Part shown: in pieces, positions 49,100-56,985 of the stretch
Position numbering within the stretch: position 1 is the stretch's first letter
How the letters are laid out: each line of letters begins with the position of its first letter
Assembly: GCF_027587175.1 (NCBI RefSeq)
Contig: NZ_JAPCID010000001.1
Span: 124,001 to 188,000, forward strand
DNA: 64,000 bases
Source: Solirubrobacter deserti
Lineage (GTDB): Bacteria > Actinomycetota > Thermoleophilia > Solirubrobacterales > Solirubrobacteraceae
Direction of reading: 5' to 3'
Position numbers and translations under genes: made by a program
Notes under the pieces: model-generated
What the model was told of the DNA's origin: nothing
The model's input: the letters and a program-made list of their open reading frames with translations, nothing else
Database searches by the model: none

Positions 49100-49594
49100 A
49101 TTCGCGCCGCGATCCTGACCGTCTCGACCCGGGTCTCACGCCGCGAGGCCGAGGACCTCTCCGGGCCCAAGCTGGCCGCCGCCGCCGAGGAGGCGGGCTG
49201 CGAGGTCGTGGGCATGGAGGTCGTCCCCGACGACTTCGCGCTGATCGAGGACCGGCTGCACCACTTCGTCGCCGCGGGCTGCGACCTGATCTTCACGACG
49301 GGCGGCACCGGCCTGACGCCGAACGACATCACGCCCGAGGCCACGCGCTCGGTGATCCAGCGCGAGGCGCCCGGCTTCGCGGAGACGATGCGCGCCGAAG
49401 GCCTCAAGCACACGCCGCACGGCATCCTCACGCGTGGCGTGTCCGGGATCGCCGGCCGCACGCTGATCGTCAACTTCCCGGGCTCCCCGAAATCGATCGA
49501 CCAGCTCTTCCCGGTGCTGGCGCCGACGCTCAAGCACGTGGTGCGCACCCTGCGCGGGGACTCGTCGCACCATGAGAGCGATCGAGCTGGCTGA
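49100..49594 (+). CDS. moaB: MoaB/MogA-family molybdopterin protein, rare ATT start
   Basis: A 164-residue MoaB/Mog-type protein that adenylylates molybdopterin in molybdenum cofactor synthesis. TTGGTGLTPNDITPEAT and NFPGSPKS are the family's substrate motifs. The conserved start (I-R-A-A-I-L-T-V-S-T) begins at ATT 49100. No ATG, GTG or TTG exists between the upstream in-frame TAG (49088-49090, the preceding gene's stop) and GTG 49202, which would remove the first strand and helix. ATT is therefore the likely start. The last 23 bases overlap ccmA. Confidence 0.82.
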   Translation: MRAAILTVSTRVSRREAEDLSGPKLAAAAEEAGCEVVGMEVVPDDFALIEDRLHHFVAAGCDLIFTTGGTGLTPNDITPEATRSVIQREAPGFAETMRAEGLKHTPHGILTRGVSGIAGRTLIVNFPGSPKSIDQLFPVLAPTLKHVVRTLRGDSSHHESDRAG

Positions 49595-50225
49595 CCTCGG
49601 CCGCGCCTACGGGGAGCGGGTCGCGCTCGCGGGCGTGACGCTGACGGTGCAGGAGGGCGAGACGCTCGCGGTGTTCGGGGCCAACGGCGCCGGCAAGACG
49701 ACGCTGCTGCGCATCCTCGCGACGCTGCTGCGCCCGCACCACGGCTCGGCGAAGGTCCTCGGCCACGAGCTGCCGCGGGAGGGTTGGGCGGTGCGCGGGA
49801 AGATCGGCTTCCTGGGTCACGACCCGCTGCTCTACCGCGACCTGACCGCACGCGAGAACCTGCAGTTCCACGCGCGCCTGCACGGGGTGCGCTTCGAGCG
49901 GGTCGACGCGGTGCTGGACGCGGTCGGGATGAGCGCGCGCGCCGACGATCCGGTGCACACGTTCTCGCGCGGGATGCTCCAGCGCACCGCGGTCGCGCGC
50001 GCGGTGCTGCACGAGCCGCAGCTGCTGCTGCTGGACGAGCCGCTCGCGGGCCTGGACCCGGGCGCGGCCGCGCTCATCGACCCGCTGATCGGCGGCGGGA
50101 CGCGCGTGGTGATCTCCCACGACCCGACGTTCCGCGGCGACCTGGCGCTGGGCCTGCGCGGCGGGAAGGTCGCGTTCTGCGAGCGCGGCGCGACGGTCGA
50201 CGACGTGCGGGCGTTGTATGCGTAG
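49572..50225 (+). CDS. ccmA: Heme exporter ATP-binding protein CcmA
   Basis: A 217-residue ABC ATPase. Walker A GANGAGKTT is at residues 37-45, the signature is degenerate (FSRGMLQR), Walker B is LLLLDEPLAGLD and the H-loop ISHD. With CcmB, CcmC and CcmD directly downstream it forms the complex that releases heme-loaded CcmE for cytochrome c maturation. It overlaps moaB at its start and ccmB by 8 bases at its end. Confidence 0.92.
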   Translation: MRAIELADLGRAYGERVALAGVTLTVQEGETLAVFGANGAGKTTLLRILATLLRPHHGSAKVLGHELPREGWAVRGKIGFLGHDPLLYRDLTARENLQFHARLHGVRFERVDAVLDAVGMSARADDPVHTFSRGMLQRTAVARAVLHEPQLLLLDEPLAGLDPGAAALIDPLIGGGTRVVISHDPTFRGDLALGLRGGKVAFCERGATVDDVRALYA

Positions 50226-50883
50226 GGCGATTGGCGCGCTGATCCGCAAGGACCTGATCCTGCAGCGCCGCACCCCCGAGGCCGCGCCCGCGATGGTGCT
50301 GTTCTCGATCGGCACGTTCGTGTTGTTCCACTTCGCGCTCGACGAGCGTGAGGTGAGCGGCAACCTCGCCTCCGGGATCCTGTGGGTGACGCTGCTGTTC
50401 GCGGCCGTGCTGGGCATCAACCGGCTGTTCGTGGCCGAGCGCGAGGAGGGCGGCTTCGACGGCTTCCTGCTTGCCCCGGTGGACCGCACGTCGATGCTCG
50501 TGGCCAAGGCGACGGTGCTGTTCCTGTTCCTGTGTGCGGTCGAGGTGTTCGTGCTCGCGGCGTTCGCGATCCTGCTGCTCGGCCCGTCGCTGCAACCCGC
50601 GCTCGTGGTCGTGCTGCTGCTGGCCAACGCCGGCATCGCGGTGATCGGGACGCTCGTCGCCGCGCTCGCGATCCAGACCCGCGCGCGCGACCTGCTCGTC
50701 CCGCTGCTGGCCATCCCGCTCAGCGTCCCGCTGGTGATCGCGGCGGCGCGCGCCTGTGCGCCGTTGCTCACAGAGGGCGGCGCGGGGGCGCTCGAGGCAC
50801 GGTGGCTGGCGGTCCTGGGCCTCTATGATCTCGTGTTCGGGCTGCTCGCCTACGCGATCTTCGACTTCCTGCTGGAGGAATGA
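50218..50883 (+). CDS. ccmB: Heme exporter membrane protein CcmB
   Basis: A 221-residue membrane protein with six hydrophobic segments. Family features include the N-terminal IRKDLILQRRTPEA and FVAEREEGGFDGFLLAPVDR between helices 2 and 3. It is the membrane partner of CcmA. ATG is inside the end of ccmA and its own end overlaps ccmC by 4 bases. Confidence 0.92.
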   Translation: MRRAIGALIRKDLILQRRTPEAAPAMVLFSIGTFVLFHFALDEREVSGNLASGILWVTLLFAAVLGINRLFVAEREEGGFDGFLLAPVDRTSMLVAKATVLFLFLCAVEVFVLAAFAILLLGPSLQPALVVVLLLANAGIAVIGTLVAALAIQTRARDLLVPLLAIPLSVPLVIAAARACAPLLTEGGAGALEARWLAVLGLYDLVFGLLAYAIFDFLLEE

Positions 50884-51620
50884 ACGCTGTGTTCGGCCGG
50901 GGGCTGAAGACCCTCTCGCTCATTACCGTCGCCCTGATCGTGGGGGCGTTCGCGCTGGTGTTCTTCTACGCGCCCAACGACGCGGACCAGGGGTTCATCC
51001 AGAAGATCTTCTACCTGCACGTGCCGCTGGCGATCGTCGCGCTGTTCGGCTTCGTGGCGGGCGGCATCTACGGCATCCGCTACCTGCGCTCGGGCGACCG
51101 CCTGCACGACCTGCGCTCCTACGTCGCCATCCACCTGTCGCTGATCCTCGCGGTCGGCGCGCTCGTGACCGGCTCGATCTGGGCGCGCGGCTCCTGGGGC
51201 GTGTGGTGGACGTGGGACGAGCCCACGCTGGTGAGCTTCCTGATCGTCTTCCTGCTCTACGCCTGCTACCAGCCGCTGCGGTTCTCGATCGAGGACCCGG
51301 AGCGCCAGGCGCGCTACGCCGCCGTGTTCGCGATCGTCGCGGGCGCGTTCGTGCCGCTGAACTTCACGGCCGTGCGGATGGCCGAGTCGCTCGTGCACCC
51401 GCGCGTGCTGTCCACCACGGGCGGCTCGATGCCGGGCGAGATGCGGCTCACGTTCATCGTCTCGCTGCTCGGCATGGCGTGCCTGTTCGTGACGCTGTGG
51501 AAGTACGAGCTCGCGTCCAAGCACGCGACGTTCCGCCTGCGCTCGCTCAAGCGCAAGCTGGCGAACGCCGATGACGGCTTCACCCCCAACCCGCGCCGGT
51601 CGGCGGCGCCCACGCTCTGA
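50880..51620 (+). CDS. ccmC: Heme-handling protein CcmC
   Basis: A 246-residue membrane protein of the heme-handling family. The tryptophan-rich motif WGVWWTWDEP that binds heme is present between helices, and flanking His residues in YLHVP and HPRV can serve as axial ligands. It passes heme to CcmE. CcmE, CcmF and CcmH are not in the window, so the pathway must be completed elsewhere. Confidence 0.92.
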   Translation: MNAVFGRGLKTLSLITVALIVGAFALVFFYAPNDADQGFIQKIFYLHVPLAIVALFGFVAGGIYGIRYLRSGDRLHDLRSYVAIHLSLILAVGALVTGSIWARGSWGVWWTWDEPTLVSFLIVFLLYACYQPLRFSIEDPERQARYAAVFAIVAGAFVPLNFTAVRMAESLVHPRVLSTTGGSMPGEMRLTFIVSLLGMACLFVTLWKYELASKHATFRLRSLKRKLANADDGFTPNPRRSAAPTL

Positions 51621-51817
51621 TGCTGCCTGCCCTCCCCCTCGACGAAGCCGGCAAGTACGTTGCCGCCGCATACCTCGTCTTCCTCGCACTTGTGCTGATC
51701 TACGTCGCGATCATGGCCGGGCGGCTGGCACGCATCGAGAAGGACCTGGGCGAGGTCGTCGACGCCCTCGAGCAGCGTGAGGCCGAGTCCACCGACCGGG
51801 AGACCGTTGCGCGGTGA
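51620..51817 (+). CDS. ccmD: CcmD-like small membrane protein
   Basis: A 65-residue protein with one membrane helix (residues 13-33, VAAAYLVFLALVLIYVAIMAG) followed by a charged coiled-coil tail, the usual size and form of CcmD, which holds CcmA/B/C and CcmE together. Its ATG overlaps the ccmC stop (TGATG). Assignment rests on size, topology and position. Confidence 0.75.
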   Translation: MLPALPLDEAGKYVAAAYLVFLALVLIYVAIMAGRLARIEKDLGEVVDALEQREAESTDRETVAR

Positions 51818-51851
51818 GCGGCGAAGCCTCGCCCTGCGGGCTCGTTTCGCT

Positions 51852-51881
51852 GGGAGCAATCGCCCAGAGGGCGATTCTCCC
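51852..51881 (+). promoter_or_regulatory. Strong hairpin just upstream of hemA
   Basis: GGGAG-c-AATCGCCC, loop AGA, GGGCGATT-CTCCC: a 13-bp stem with one bulged C, ending 18 bases before the hemA ATG. The region right after it (GGGAAAGGG) is the probable ribosome site. It could end ccm transcription, protect the hemA message, or control hemA translation. Confidence 0.5.
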
Positions 51882-51899
51882 GGGAAAGGGTGGCCTGTG

Positions 51900-53165
51900 A
51901 TGGAGCTGCTGGCGCTCGGCGCCTCGCACAAGACGGCCGACCTGGCTGTGCGCGAGCGGCTGGCGCTGCTGGACGGTCAGATCGAGCCGTTCCTGCACGA
52001 GCTGGTCGCCCTGGAGGGCGTGACCGAGGCGGTCGCGCTGTCCACGTGCAACCGCACCGAGCTGTACGTCGTGGGCGAGTCGCCCGAGGTGGCGATCCAG
52101 GCGCTGCCCGCGGACGTGCCGCTCTACAGCGCGCGCAACTGCGACGCGGCGCGGCACCTGTACCGCGTGGTGAGCGGGCTCGACTCGATGGTCGTGGGCG
52201 AGGCCGAGATCCAGGGCCAGGTCAAGCGCGCCTACGAGCGCGCGCTGGCCGCGCGCACCACGGGACCGCTCACGAACCAGCTGTTCCGGGCCGCGCTGGC
52301 GACCGGCAAGCGCGTGCGGACGGAGACGGCGATCTCGGAGGGCCACGCCTCGGTGGCGACCGTCGCGGTGGACGCGGCGCGGGCGCTGATCGGCGAGCTG
52401 AGCCAGCGCCACGTCGTGATCGTGGGCGCGGGCGAGACGTCCGAGCAGGTCGCGCGGGCGTTCCACGCGCACGGCGTGAGCACGATGTTCGTCGCCAACC
52501 GGCATCGCGACCGGGCGATCGCGCTGGCTTCCCGGTTCGGCGGCGAGTCCGGCGGGTTCGACCAGCTGCCCGACGAGCTCGAGCGCGCCGACGTCGTGGT
52601 GTCCTCCACGGCGTCGCCGCACGCGATCGTCGGGCCGGAGGAGCTCGACGCGGTGCGCGGCGGCCGGCCGCTGCTGATCATCGACCTCGCCGTACCGCGT
52701 GACATCGACCCGGCGTGCGCGTCGGTGGACGGCGTGACGTTGCTCGACATGGACGCGCTCCAGCGCGCCGTCCGCGGGCACCTGAACGTGCGCAAGGGCG
52801 AGGCCGTGCACGCCGAGGCGATCGTCGAGGAGGAGATCCAGACGTTCGCGGGCTGGCTCGGGCGGCTGGACGTCATGCCGACGCTGGCCGCGCTGCGAGG
52901 ACGCGGCGACGCGGTCGTGAACGAGCTGCTGGCGGCCAACGCGGGTCGCTGGGAGTCGCTGTCGGCCAAGGACGAGGCGCGCGTCGAGGCGCTGGCCCGG
53001 GCCGTGGTCAAGCGGCTGCTGCACGAGCCGACCGAGCGCGTGCGGACCCTGGACGACGAGCACCGCCACGCCCGCTTGAAGCTCCTGCGCGAGCTGTTCG
53101 GCCTCGAAGAGGATGCGGCGTCGGAGGCCGGGGAGGCCGCCGAGGTCCGCCGGCTGGCCGGGTGA
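51900..53165 (+). CDS. hemA: Glutamyl-tRNA reductase
   Basis: A 421-residue enzyme that reduces glutamyl-tRNA to glutamate-1-semialdehyde, the first step of C5 tetrapyrrole synthesis. Catalytic Cys50 is in STCNRTELY, His-bearing ASHKTA is near the start, GEAEIQGQVK and GAGETSEQVA (NADPH site) follow, and a C-terminal dimerisation helix completes it. ATG 51900 is chosen because the family starts at MELLALG; GTG 51897 and more distant starts lie in or beyond the hairpin. Confidence 0.95.
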   Translation: MELLALGASHKTADLAVRERLALLDGQIEPFLHELVALEGVTEAVALSTCNRTELYVVGESPEVAIQALPADVPLYSARNCDAARHLYRVVSGLDSMVVGEAEIQGQVKRAYERALAARTTGPLTNQLFRAALATGKRVRTETAISEGHASVATVAVDAARALIGELSQRHVVIVGAGETSEQVARAFHAHGVSTMFVANRHRDRAIALASRFGGESGGFDQLPDELERADVVVSSTASPHAIVGPEELDAVRGGRPLLIIDLAVPRDIDPACASVDGVTLLDMDALQRAVRGHLNVRKGEAVHAEAIVEEEIQTFAGWLGRLDVMPTLAALRGRGDAVVNELLAANAGRWESLSAKDEARVEALARAVVKRLLHEPTERVRTLDDEHRHARLKLLRELFGLEEDAASEAGEAAEVRRLAG

Positions 53166-53974
53166 CGGCGCTCCGCCTGGGGACCCGGGGCAGCGCGCTG
53201 GCGCTGGCCCAGGCTCGTGCTGTCGCGGCGCTGATCGACGGCGAGACCGAGCTGGTCACGATCACCACCGCGGGCGACGTCGACCGCGCGCGCGGCGACA
53301 AGTCGCGCTGGGTCGGCGCGCTGGAGGCGGCGCTGCTCGCGGGCGAGATCGACGTCGCGGTGCATTCGGCCAAGGACATGCCGTCCGAGCTCGCGCCGGG
53401 CACCGCGATCGTCGCCACGCCGCGGCGCGCGGACCCGTTCGACGTCGTCGTGGGTGACCTGCGCGAGGGCGCCCGGGTGGGGACTTCAGCGCTGCGCCGC
53501 CGCTCCCAGCTGCTGGCCTGGCGGCCGGATCTCGATGTCGTCGAGATCCGCGGCAACGTGGACACGCGGCTGGCCAAGCGTGAGGCGGGCGAGGTCGACG
53601 CGCTGGTGCTCGCGGCGGCGGGGCTGCAGCGGCTGGGCCGGTCGGTCGGCTCCAAGCTGGTCGACGGCGTGTTCGTCCCGGCCGCGGGCCAGGGCGTGAT
53701 CGCGGTGCAGGCCCGTGAGGGAACGAAGCTGCCGAGCGTCGACCATCCCGCGACGCACGCGGCCCTGGACGCCGAGCGCCACGTCGTGCGCGAGCTCGAG
53801 GCCTCCTGCCACACCCCGATCGGCGTCCTCGCCCTCGAGGGCCGCATGCGCGCCTTCGTCGGCATGCCCGACGGCTCGTCGTACATCGTCGAGGAGGGCG
53901 CGGACGCGCCCGAGCTCACGCGCCGCCTGCGCGACGCCGGCGCGGTCGAGCTGTTGCGGGCGGTCTCGGCATGA
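53162..53974 (+). CDS. hemC: Hydroxymethylbilane synthase, short form
   Basis: A 270-residue porphobilinogen deaminase that joins four porphobilinogens. The cofactor-anchoring Cys216 is in LEASCHTPIG; LRLGTRGSALALAQA, AVHSAKDMPSE, GTSALRRRSQL and IRGNVDTRL are present. It is about 35 residues shorter than usual: the common GGKGLFVKE loop is replaced by a short GDKSRWVGA, and the C-terminal domain is compact. GTG 53162 overlaps the hemA stop by 4 bases. Confidence 0.92.
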   Translation: MTALRLGTRGSALALAQARAVAALIDGETELVTITTAGDVDRARGDKSRWVGALEAALLAGEIDVAVHSAKDMPSELAPGTAIVATPRRADPFDVVVGDLREGARVGTSALRRRSQLLAWRPDLDVVEIRGNVDTRLAKREAGEVDALVLAAAGLQRLGRSVGSKLVDGVFVPAAGQGVIAVQAREGTKLPSVDHPATHAALDAERHVVRELEASCHTPIGVLALEGRMRAFVGMPDGSSYIVEEGADAPELTRRLRDAGAVELLRAVSA

Positions 53975-54014
53975 CGCCGTGCACCGCCGACGTTCCTACC
54001 GCGGGACCCAACCC

Positions 54015-55436
54015 ATGACCGTCTTCCTCGTCGGCGCCGGGCCCGGCGACCCGCAACTCATGACGGTGCGATCGAAAGCGCTGATCGCGCAGGCCGACGT
54101 GATCCTCTATGACCGCCTGATCCCGCCGGGCGCGCTGGACGGCGCGCGCGAGGACGCCGAGCTCGTGTATGTGGGCAAGATCGGCGGCGGGCCGCAGATG
54201 CCGCAGGAGGAGATCGACCGGCTGCTGATCCAGTACGGGACGGGTCCGCGCACCGTGGTGCGGCTCAAGGGCGGCGACCCGTTCGTGTTCGGGCGCGGCG
54301 GCGAGGAGGCGCAGGTCCTGCGCGCGGCGGGCATCCCGTTCGAGATCGTCCCGGGCGTCACCGCGGGGATCTCCGCGCCGGCCTACGCGGGCATCCCGGT
54401 CACGCACCGCGACCACGCGAGCGGCGTCGCGTTCGTCACCGGCCATGAGGACGGGTCGCTCGACTGGGACGCGCTGGCGCGCTTCCCCGGGACGCTCGTG
54501 TTCTACATGGGCGTGAAGGCGCTGCCCCGGATCGCCGAGCGCCTGCAGGCGGGCGGGCGGCCCGCGGACGAGCCGGTCGCGCTGGTCGAGCGCGGCACGC
54601 TTCCCGGGCAGAAGACGGTCGTCTCGACGCTGGCGCGTGTCGTCGAGGACGCCGCGGGCATCAAGGCCCCGGCGATCACGCTCGTGGGCCCGGTGGCGGC
54701 GCTGCGCGAGGAGATCGCGTGGCTCGAGCAGCGGCCGCTGTTCGGGAAGACCGTCGCCGTCACGCGCGCCCGCGCGCAGGCGAGCGCCTTGGCGGCGCAG
54801 CTACGCGAGCTGGGCGCAACGACGGTCGAGGCGCCCGCGATCCGCACGCGGCCGCTGGACGTGGCGCTCCCGCCGCTGCGCGGCTACGACCTGCTGTGCG
54901 TCACCTCGCCCACCGGCGCCGACCAGCTCTTCACGCACCTGCGCGACGCGCGCGAGCTGGCGGGCCTGACCGTCGCCGCGATCGGTCCGGGCACGGCGCG
55001 GGCGCTGCGCGCGCACGGGGTCGAGCCGGACGTCGTGCCGGAGCGGGCGGTCGCCGAGGGATTGGTCGAGGCGCTCGCGGACCTCCCGGTCGAGCGGGTG
55101 CTGATCGTGCGCGCGAAGGAGGGTCGCGACGTGCTGCCGGACGCGCTGCGGGCCCGGGGCGCGCAGGTCGACGTGGTCGCGCTGTACGAGACGATCGCCG
55201 AGCCGCTGTCCGACGAGGCGCGCGAGGCCGCGGCGAAGGCGGACTACCTGCTGTTCACGTCCGGTTCCTCGGTGCGCTTCTTCGCGGACGCCGGTGGTTC
55301 GCTTTCCGGACCGAAGCTGGTCTCGATCGGCCCCGCGACGTCCGCCGTGCTGCAGGAGCTCGCCGCCGCCCCGGACATCGAAGCCGACCCGCACACGCCC
55401 GACGGCCTGATCGCGGCGCTGATCGCCGACCAGTGA
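54015..55436 (+). CDS. Fused uroporphyrinogen-III methyltransferase / uroporphyrinogen-III synthase (CobA-HemD)
   Basis: A 473-residue bifunctional protein. Residues 1-240 are SUMT (VGAGPGDPQLMTVR, VRLKGGDPFVFGRGGEE, PGVTAGISAPAYAGIPVTHR), which methylates uroporphyrinogen III to precorrin-2. Residues about 245-473 are uroporphyrinogen-III synthase, recognised by GKTVAVTRARAQA at its start and LFTSGSSVRFF near its end. The fusion ties heme and siroheme/B12 branches at their fork and is common in actinobacteria. ATG 54015 is 40 bases after hemC. Confidence 0.94.
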   Translation: MTVFLVGAGPGDPQLMTVRSKALIAQADVILYDRLIPPGALDGAREDAELVYVGKIGGGPQMPQEEIDRLLIQYGTGPRTVVRLKGGDPFVFGRGGEEAQVLRAAGIPFEIVPGVTAGISAPAYAGIPVTHRDHASGVAFVTGHEDGSLDWDALARFPGTLVFYMGVKALPRIAERLQAGGRPADEPVALVERGTLPGQKTVVSTLARVVEDAAGIKAPAITLVGPVAALREEIAWLEQRPLFGKTVAVTRARAQASALAAQLRELGATTVEAPAIRTRPLDVALPPLRGYDLLCVTSPTGADQLFTHLRDARELAGLTVAAIGPGTARALRAHGVEPDVVPERAVAEGLVEALADLPVERVLIVRAKEGRDVLPDALRARGAQVDVVALYETIAEPLSDEAREAAAKADYLLFTSGSSVRFFADAGGSLSGPKLVSIGPATSAVLQELAAAPDIEADPHTPDGLIAALIADQ

Positions 55437-56155
55437 TCACGTTCCTCTCCGACTACGGGCCGGGCGACGAGTACGTCGGGGTCGTCGAGGGGGTGATCGC
55501 GCGGATCGCGCCGCACGTGCGCGTGATCCACCTCGGGCACGGCGTTCCCGCGCAGGACGTGCGCACGGGCGCGCGCCGGCTCGCGCGGGCGCTCCCGTTC
55601 ACACCGGCCGGGGTGCATCTGGCCGTGGTCGACCCCGGCGTCGGCGGCGACCGGCGCGCGGTTGCCATCCGCTGCGGCGCGCGCTGGCTGGTCGGGCCCG
55701 ACAACGGCCTGCTCGAGCCCGCGGCGGCGGCGTTCGGGATCGACGAGGTGGTCGACGTGGGCGAGTCGCCGTGGCGACTGGAGCCGGTCAGCGCGACCTT
55801 CCACGGGCGCGACCTCTTCGGCCCGGTCGCGGCGCACCTCGCGCTCGGCGAGGCGCCCGACGGCCCGCGCTTCGATGGGGACGAGCTCGTGCGGCTCCCC
55901 GCGCTCCCCGGGGATAAGGTCCACGTCGTGGAGGTCGACGGGTTCGGCAACCTGATCACGGACGCCGCGCTGCCGCGGTCCGCCGTGCGCATCGCGGGGC
56001 ACGAGGTGGCCGTGGGCCGCACGTTCGGCGACGTGGAGCCCGGCGGACTGGTCATCTATGAGGACTCCGCGGGGGACGTCGCGGTGGCGGTCAACGGCGG
56101 CAGCGCCGCCGCGCTGCTCGGCGTGCGCGCGGGGGATGAACTGGAGCTGAGATGA
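55433..56155 (+). CDS. S-adenosylmethionine hydrolase (chlorinase/fluorinase-like fold)
   Basis: A 240-residue DUF62-family protein. TFLSDYGPGDEYVG at the N-terminus, DPGVGGDRRAVAIRCG, VGPDNGLLEPA and TFHGRDLFGPVAAHLA mark the family, which splits SAM to adenosine and methionine using a hydroxide; the halogenases share the fold. GTG 55433 overlaps CobA-HemD by 4 bases. The upstream enzyme uses SAM, so this neighbour may limit or tune the local methyl donor supply; that is inference. Confidence 0.9.
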   Translation: MITFLSDYGPGDEYVGVVEGVIARIAPHVRVIHLGHGVPAQDVRTGARRLARALPFTPAGVHLAVVDPGVGGDRRAVAIRCGARWLVGPDNGLLEPAAAAFGIDEVVDVGESPWRLEPVSATFHGRDLFGPVAAHLALGEAPDGPRFDGDELVRLPALPGDKVHVVEVDGFGNLITDAALPRSAVRIAGHEVAVGRTFGDVEPGGLVIYEDSAGDVAVAVNGGSAAALLGVRAGDELELR

Positions 56156-56829
56156 AGCTGGGTGAGCGCCGCGAGCATCACGAGACGATCGGATCGACCA
56201 ACGAGCGCGCGCGCGAGCTGGCCGAGGAGGGTGCCGAGCACGGAACGCTCGTCACCGCCGACGAGCAGACCGCGGGGCGCGGGCGCCAGGGCCGCACGTG
56301 GGTCACGCCGCCGGGCGTGGCGATCGCGGCGTCGCTGATCCTGCGCGAGTTCGACGACCTGCTCCCGCTGCGCGCCGGGCTCGCGGTCGCCGACGTGGCC
56401 GGCCCGGACGCGCTCGTCAAGTGGCCCAACGACGTCTGGCTGGACGGGCGCAAGGTCGCCGGCATCCTCGCCGAGAGCAAGGCCTCGCAGTGGGCGGTGC
56501 TGGGCATCGGCGTCAACGTCGCCGTCGACGTGTCCGCGCTGCCCGAGGACGCGGCCGAGGTCGCAGGCTCGCTCCGGCGCACGCCCGACGACGTCGAGCC
56601 GACGCTCACCGCGCTGCTGGCCGCGCTCGAGAAGCGGCTGGGTCAGGGCCGGGAGTCGGTGCTCGCCGCCCTGCGTGAGCGCGACGCCCTGCTCGGCCGG
56701 CGTGTGCGCTGGCAGGACGGCGAAGGCCTCGGCGCCGGGATCGACGAGTCGGGCGCGCTGCGGGTCGACGTCAACGGGCGCGAAATCACGCTCTCCGCCG
56801 GCGAAGTCACCCTGAGCGCGCACCTCTAA
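56152..56829 (+). CDS. birA: Biotin-protein ligase, regulator domain absent
   Basis: A 225-residue biotin-[acetyl-CoA-carboxylase] ligase. The biotinyl-AMP loop GRGRQGRTW is at residues 42-50, KWPNDVWLDGRKVAGIL at 90-106, and the C-terminal SH3-like domain ends the protein. It lacks the DNA-binding winged helix of E. coli BirA, so it is a group-I ligase. ATG overlaps the SAM hydrolase stop by 4 bases. It is the last gene of the tetrapyrrole operon. Confidence 0.93.
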   Translation: MKLGERREHHETIGSTNERARELAEEGAEHGTLVTADEQTAGRGRQGRTWVTPPGVAIAASLILREFDDLLPLRAGLAVADVAGPDALVKWPNDVWLDGRKVAGILAESKASQWAVLGIGVNVAVDVSALPEDAAEVAGSLRRTPDDVEPTLTALLAALEKRLGQGRESVLAALRERDALLGRRVRWQDGEGLGAGIDESGALRVDVNGREITLSAGEVTLSAHL

Positions 56830-56835
56830 CGGGCC

Positions 56836-56985
56836 CGCTGAAGAACCCGACACACCTGCTGCGGCACATCCGCGGCACCTCGCGCCACCCACGACGCTCA
56901 CGTGCCGGAGGCACGCATCACTGTCGCGTGCGGCCCGAGGCACGGGCGCCTGCACCACATCAGGCGCATCGCCCATTCTTCAGCG
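56836..56985. repeat. Structured 150-base segment between 10-base inverted repeats
   Basis: CGCTGAAGAA (56836-56845) and TTCTTCAGCG (56976-56985) face each other across 130 bases. Inside are hairpins CGTGCC-GGA-GGCACG (56901-56915) and GCGCCTG-8-CAGGCGC (56946-56967). It fills the gap between convergent genes and contains no ORF or tRNA. It could be a terminator complex, a structured RNA or a small mobile remnant. Confidence 0.45.
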
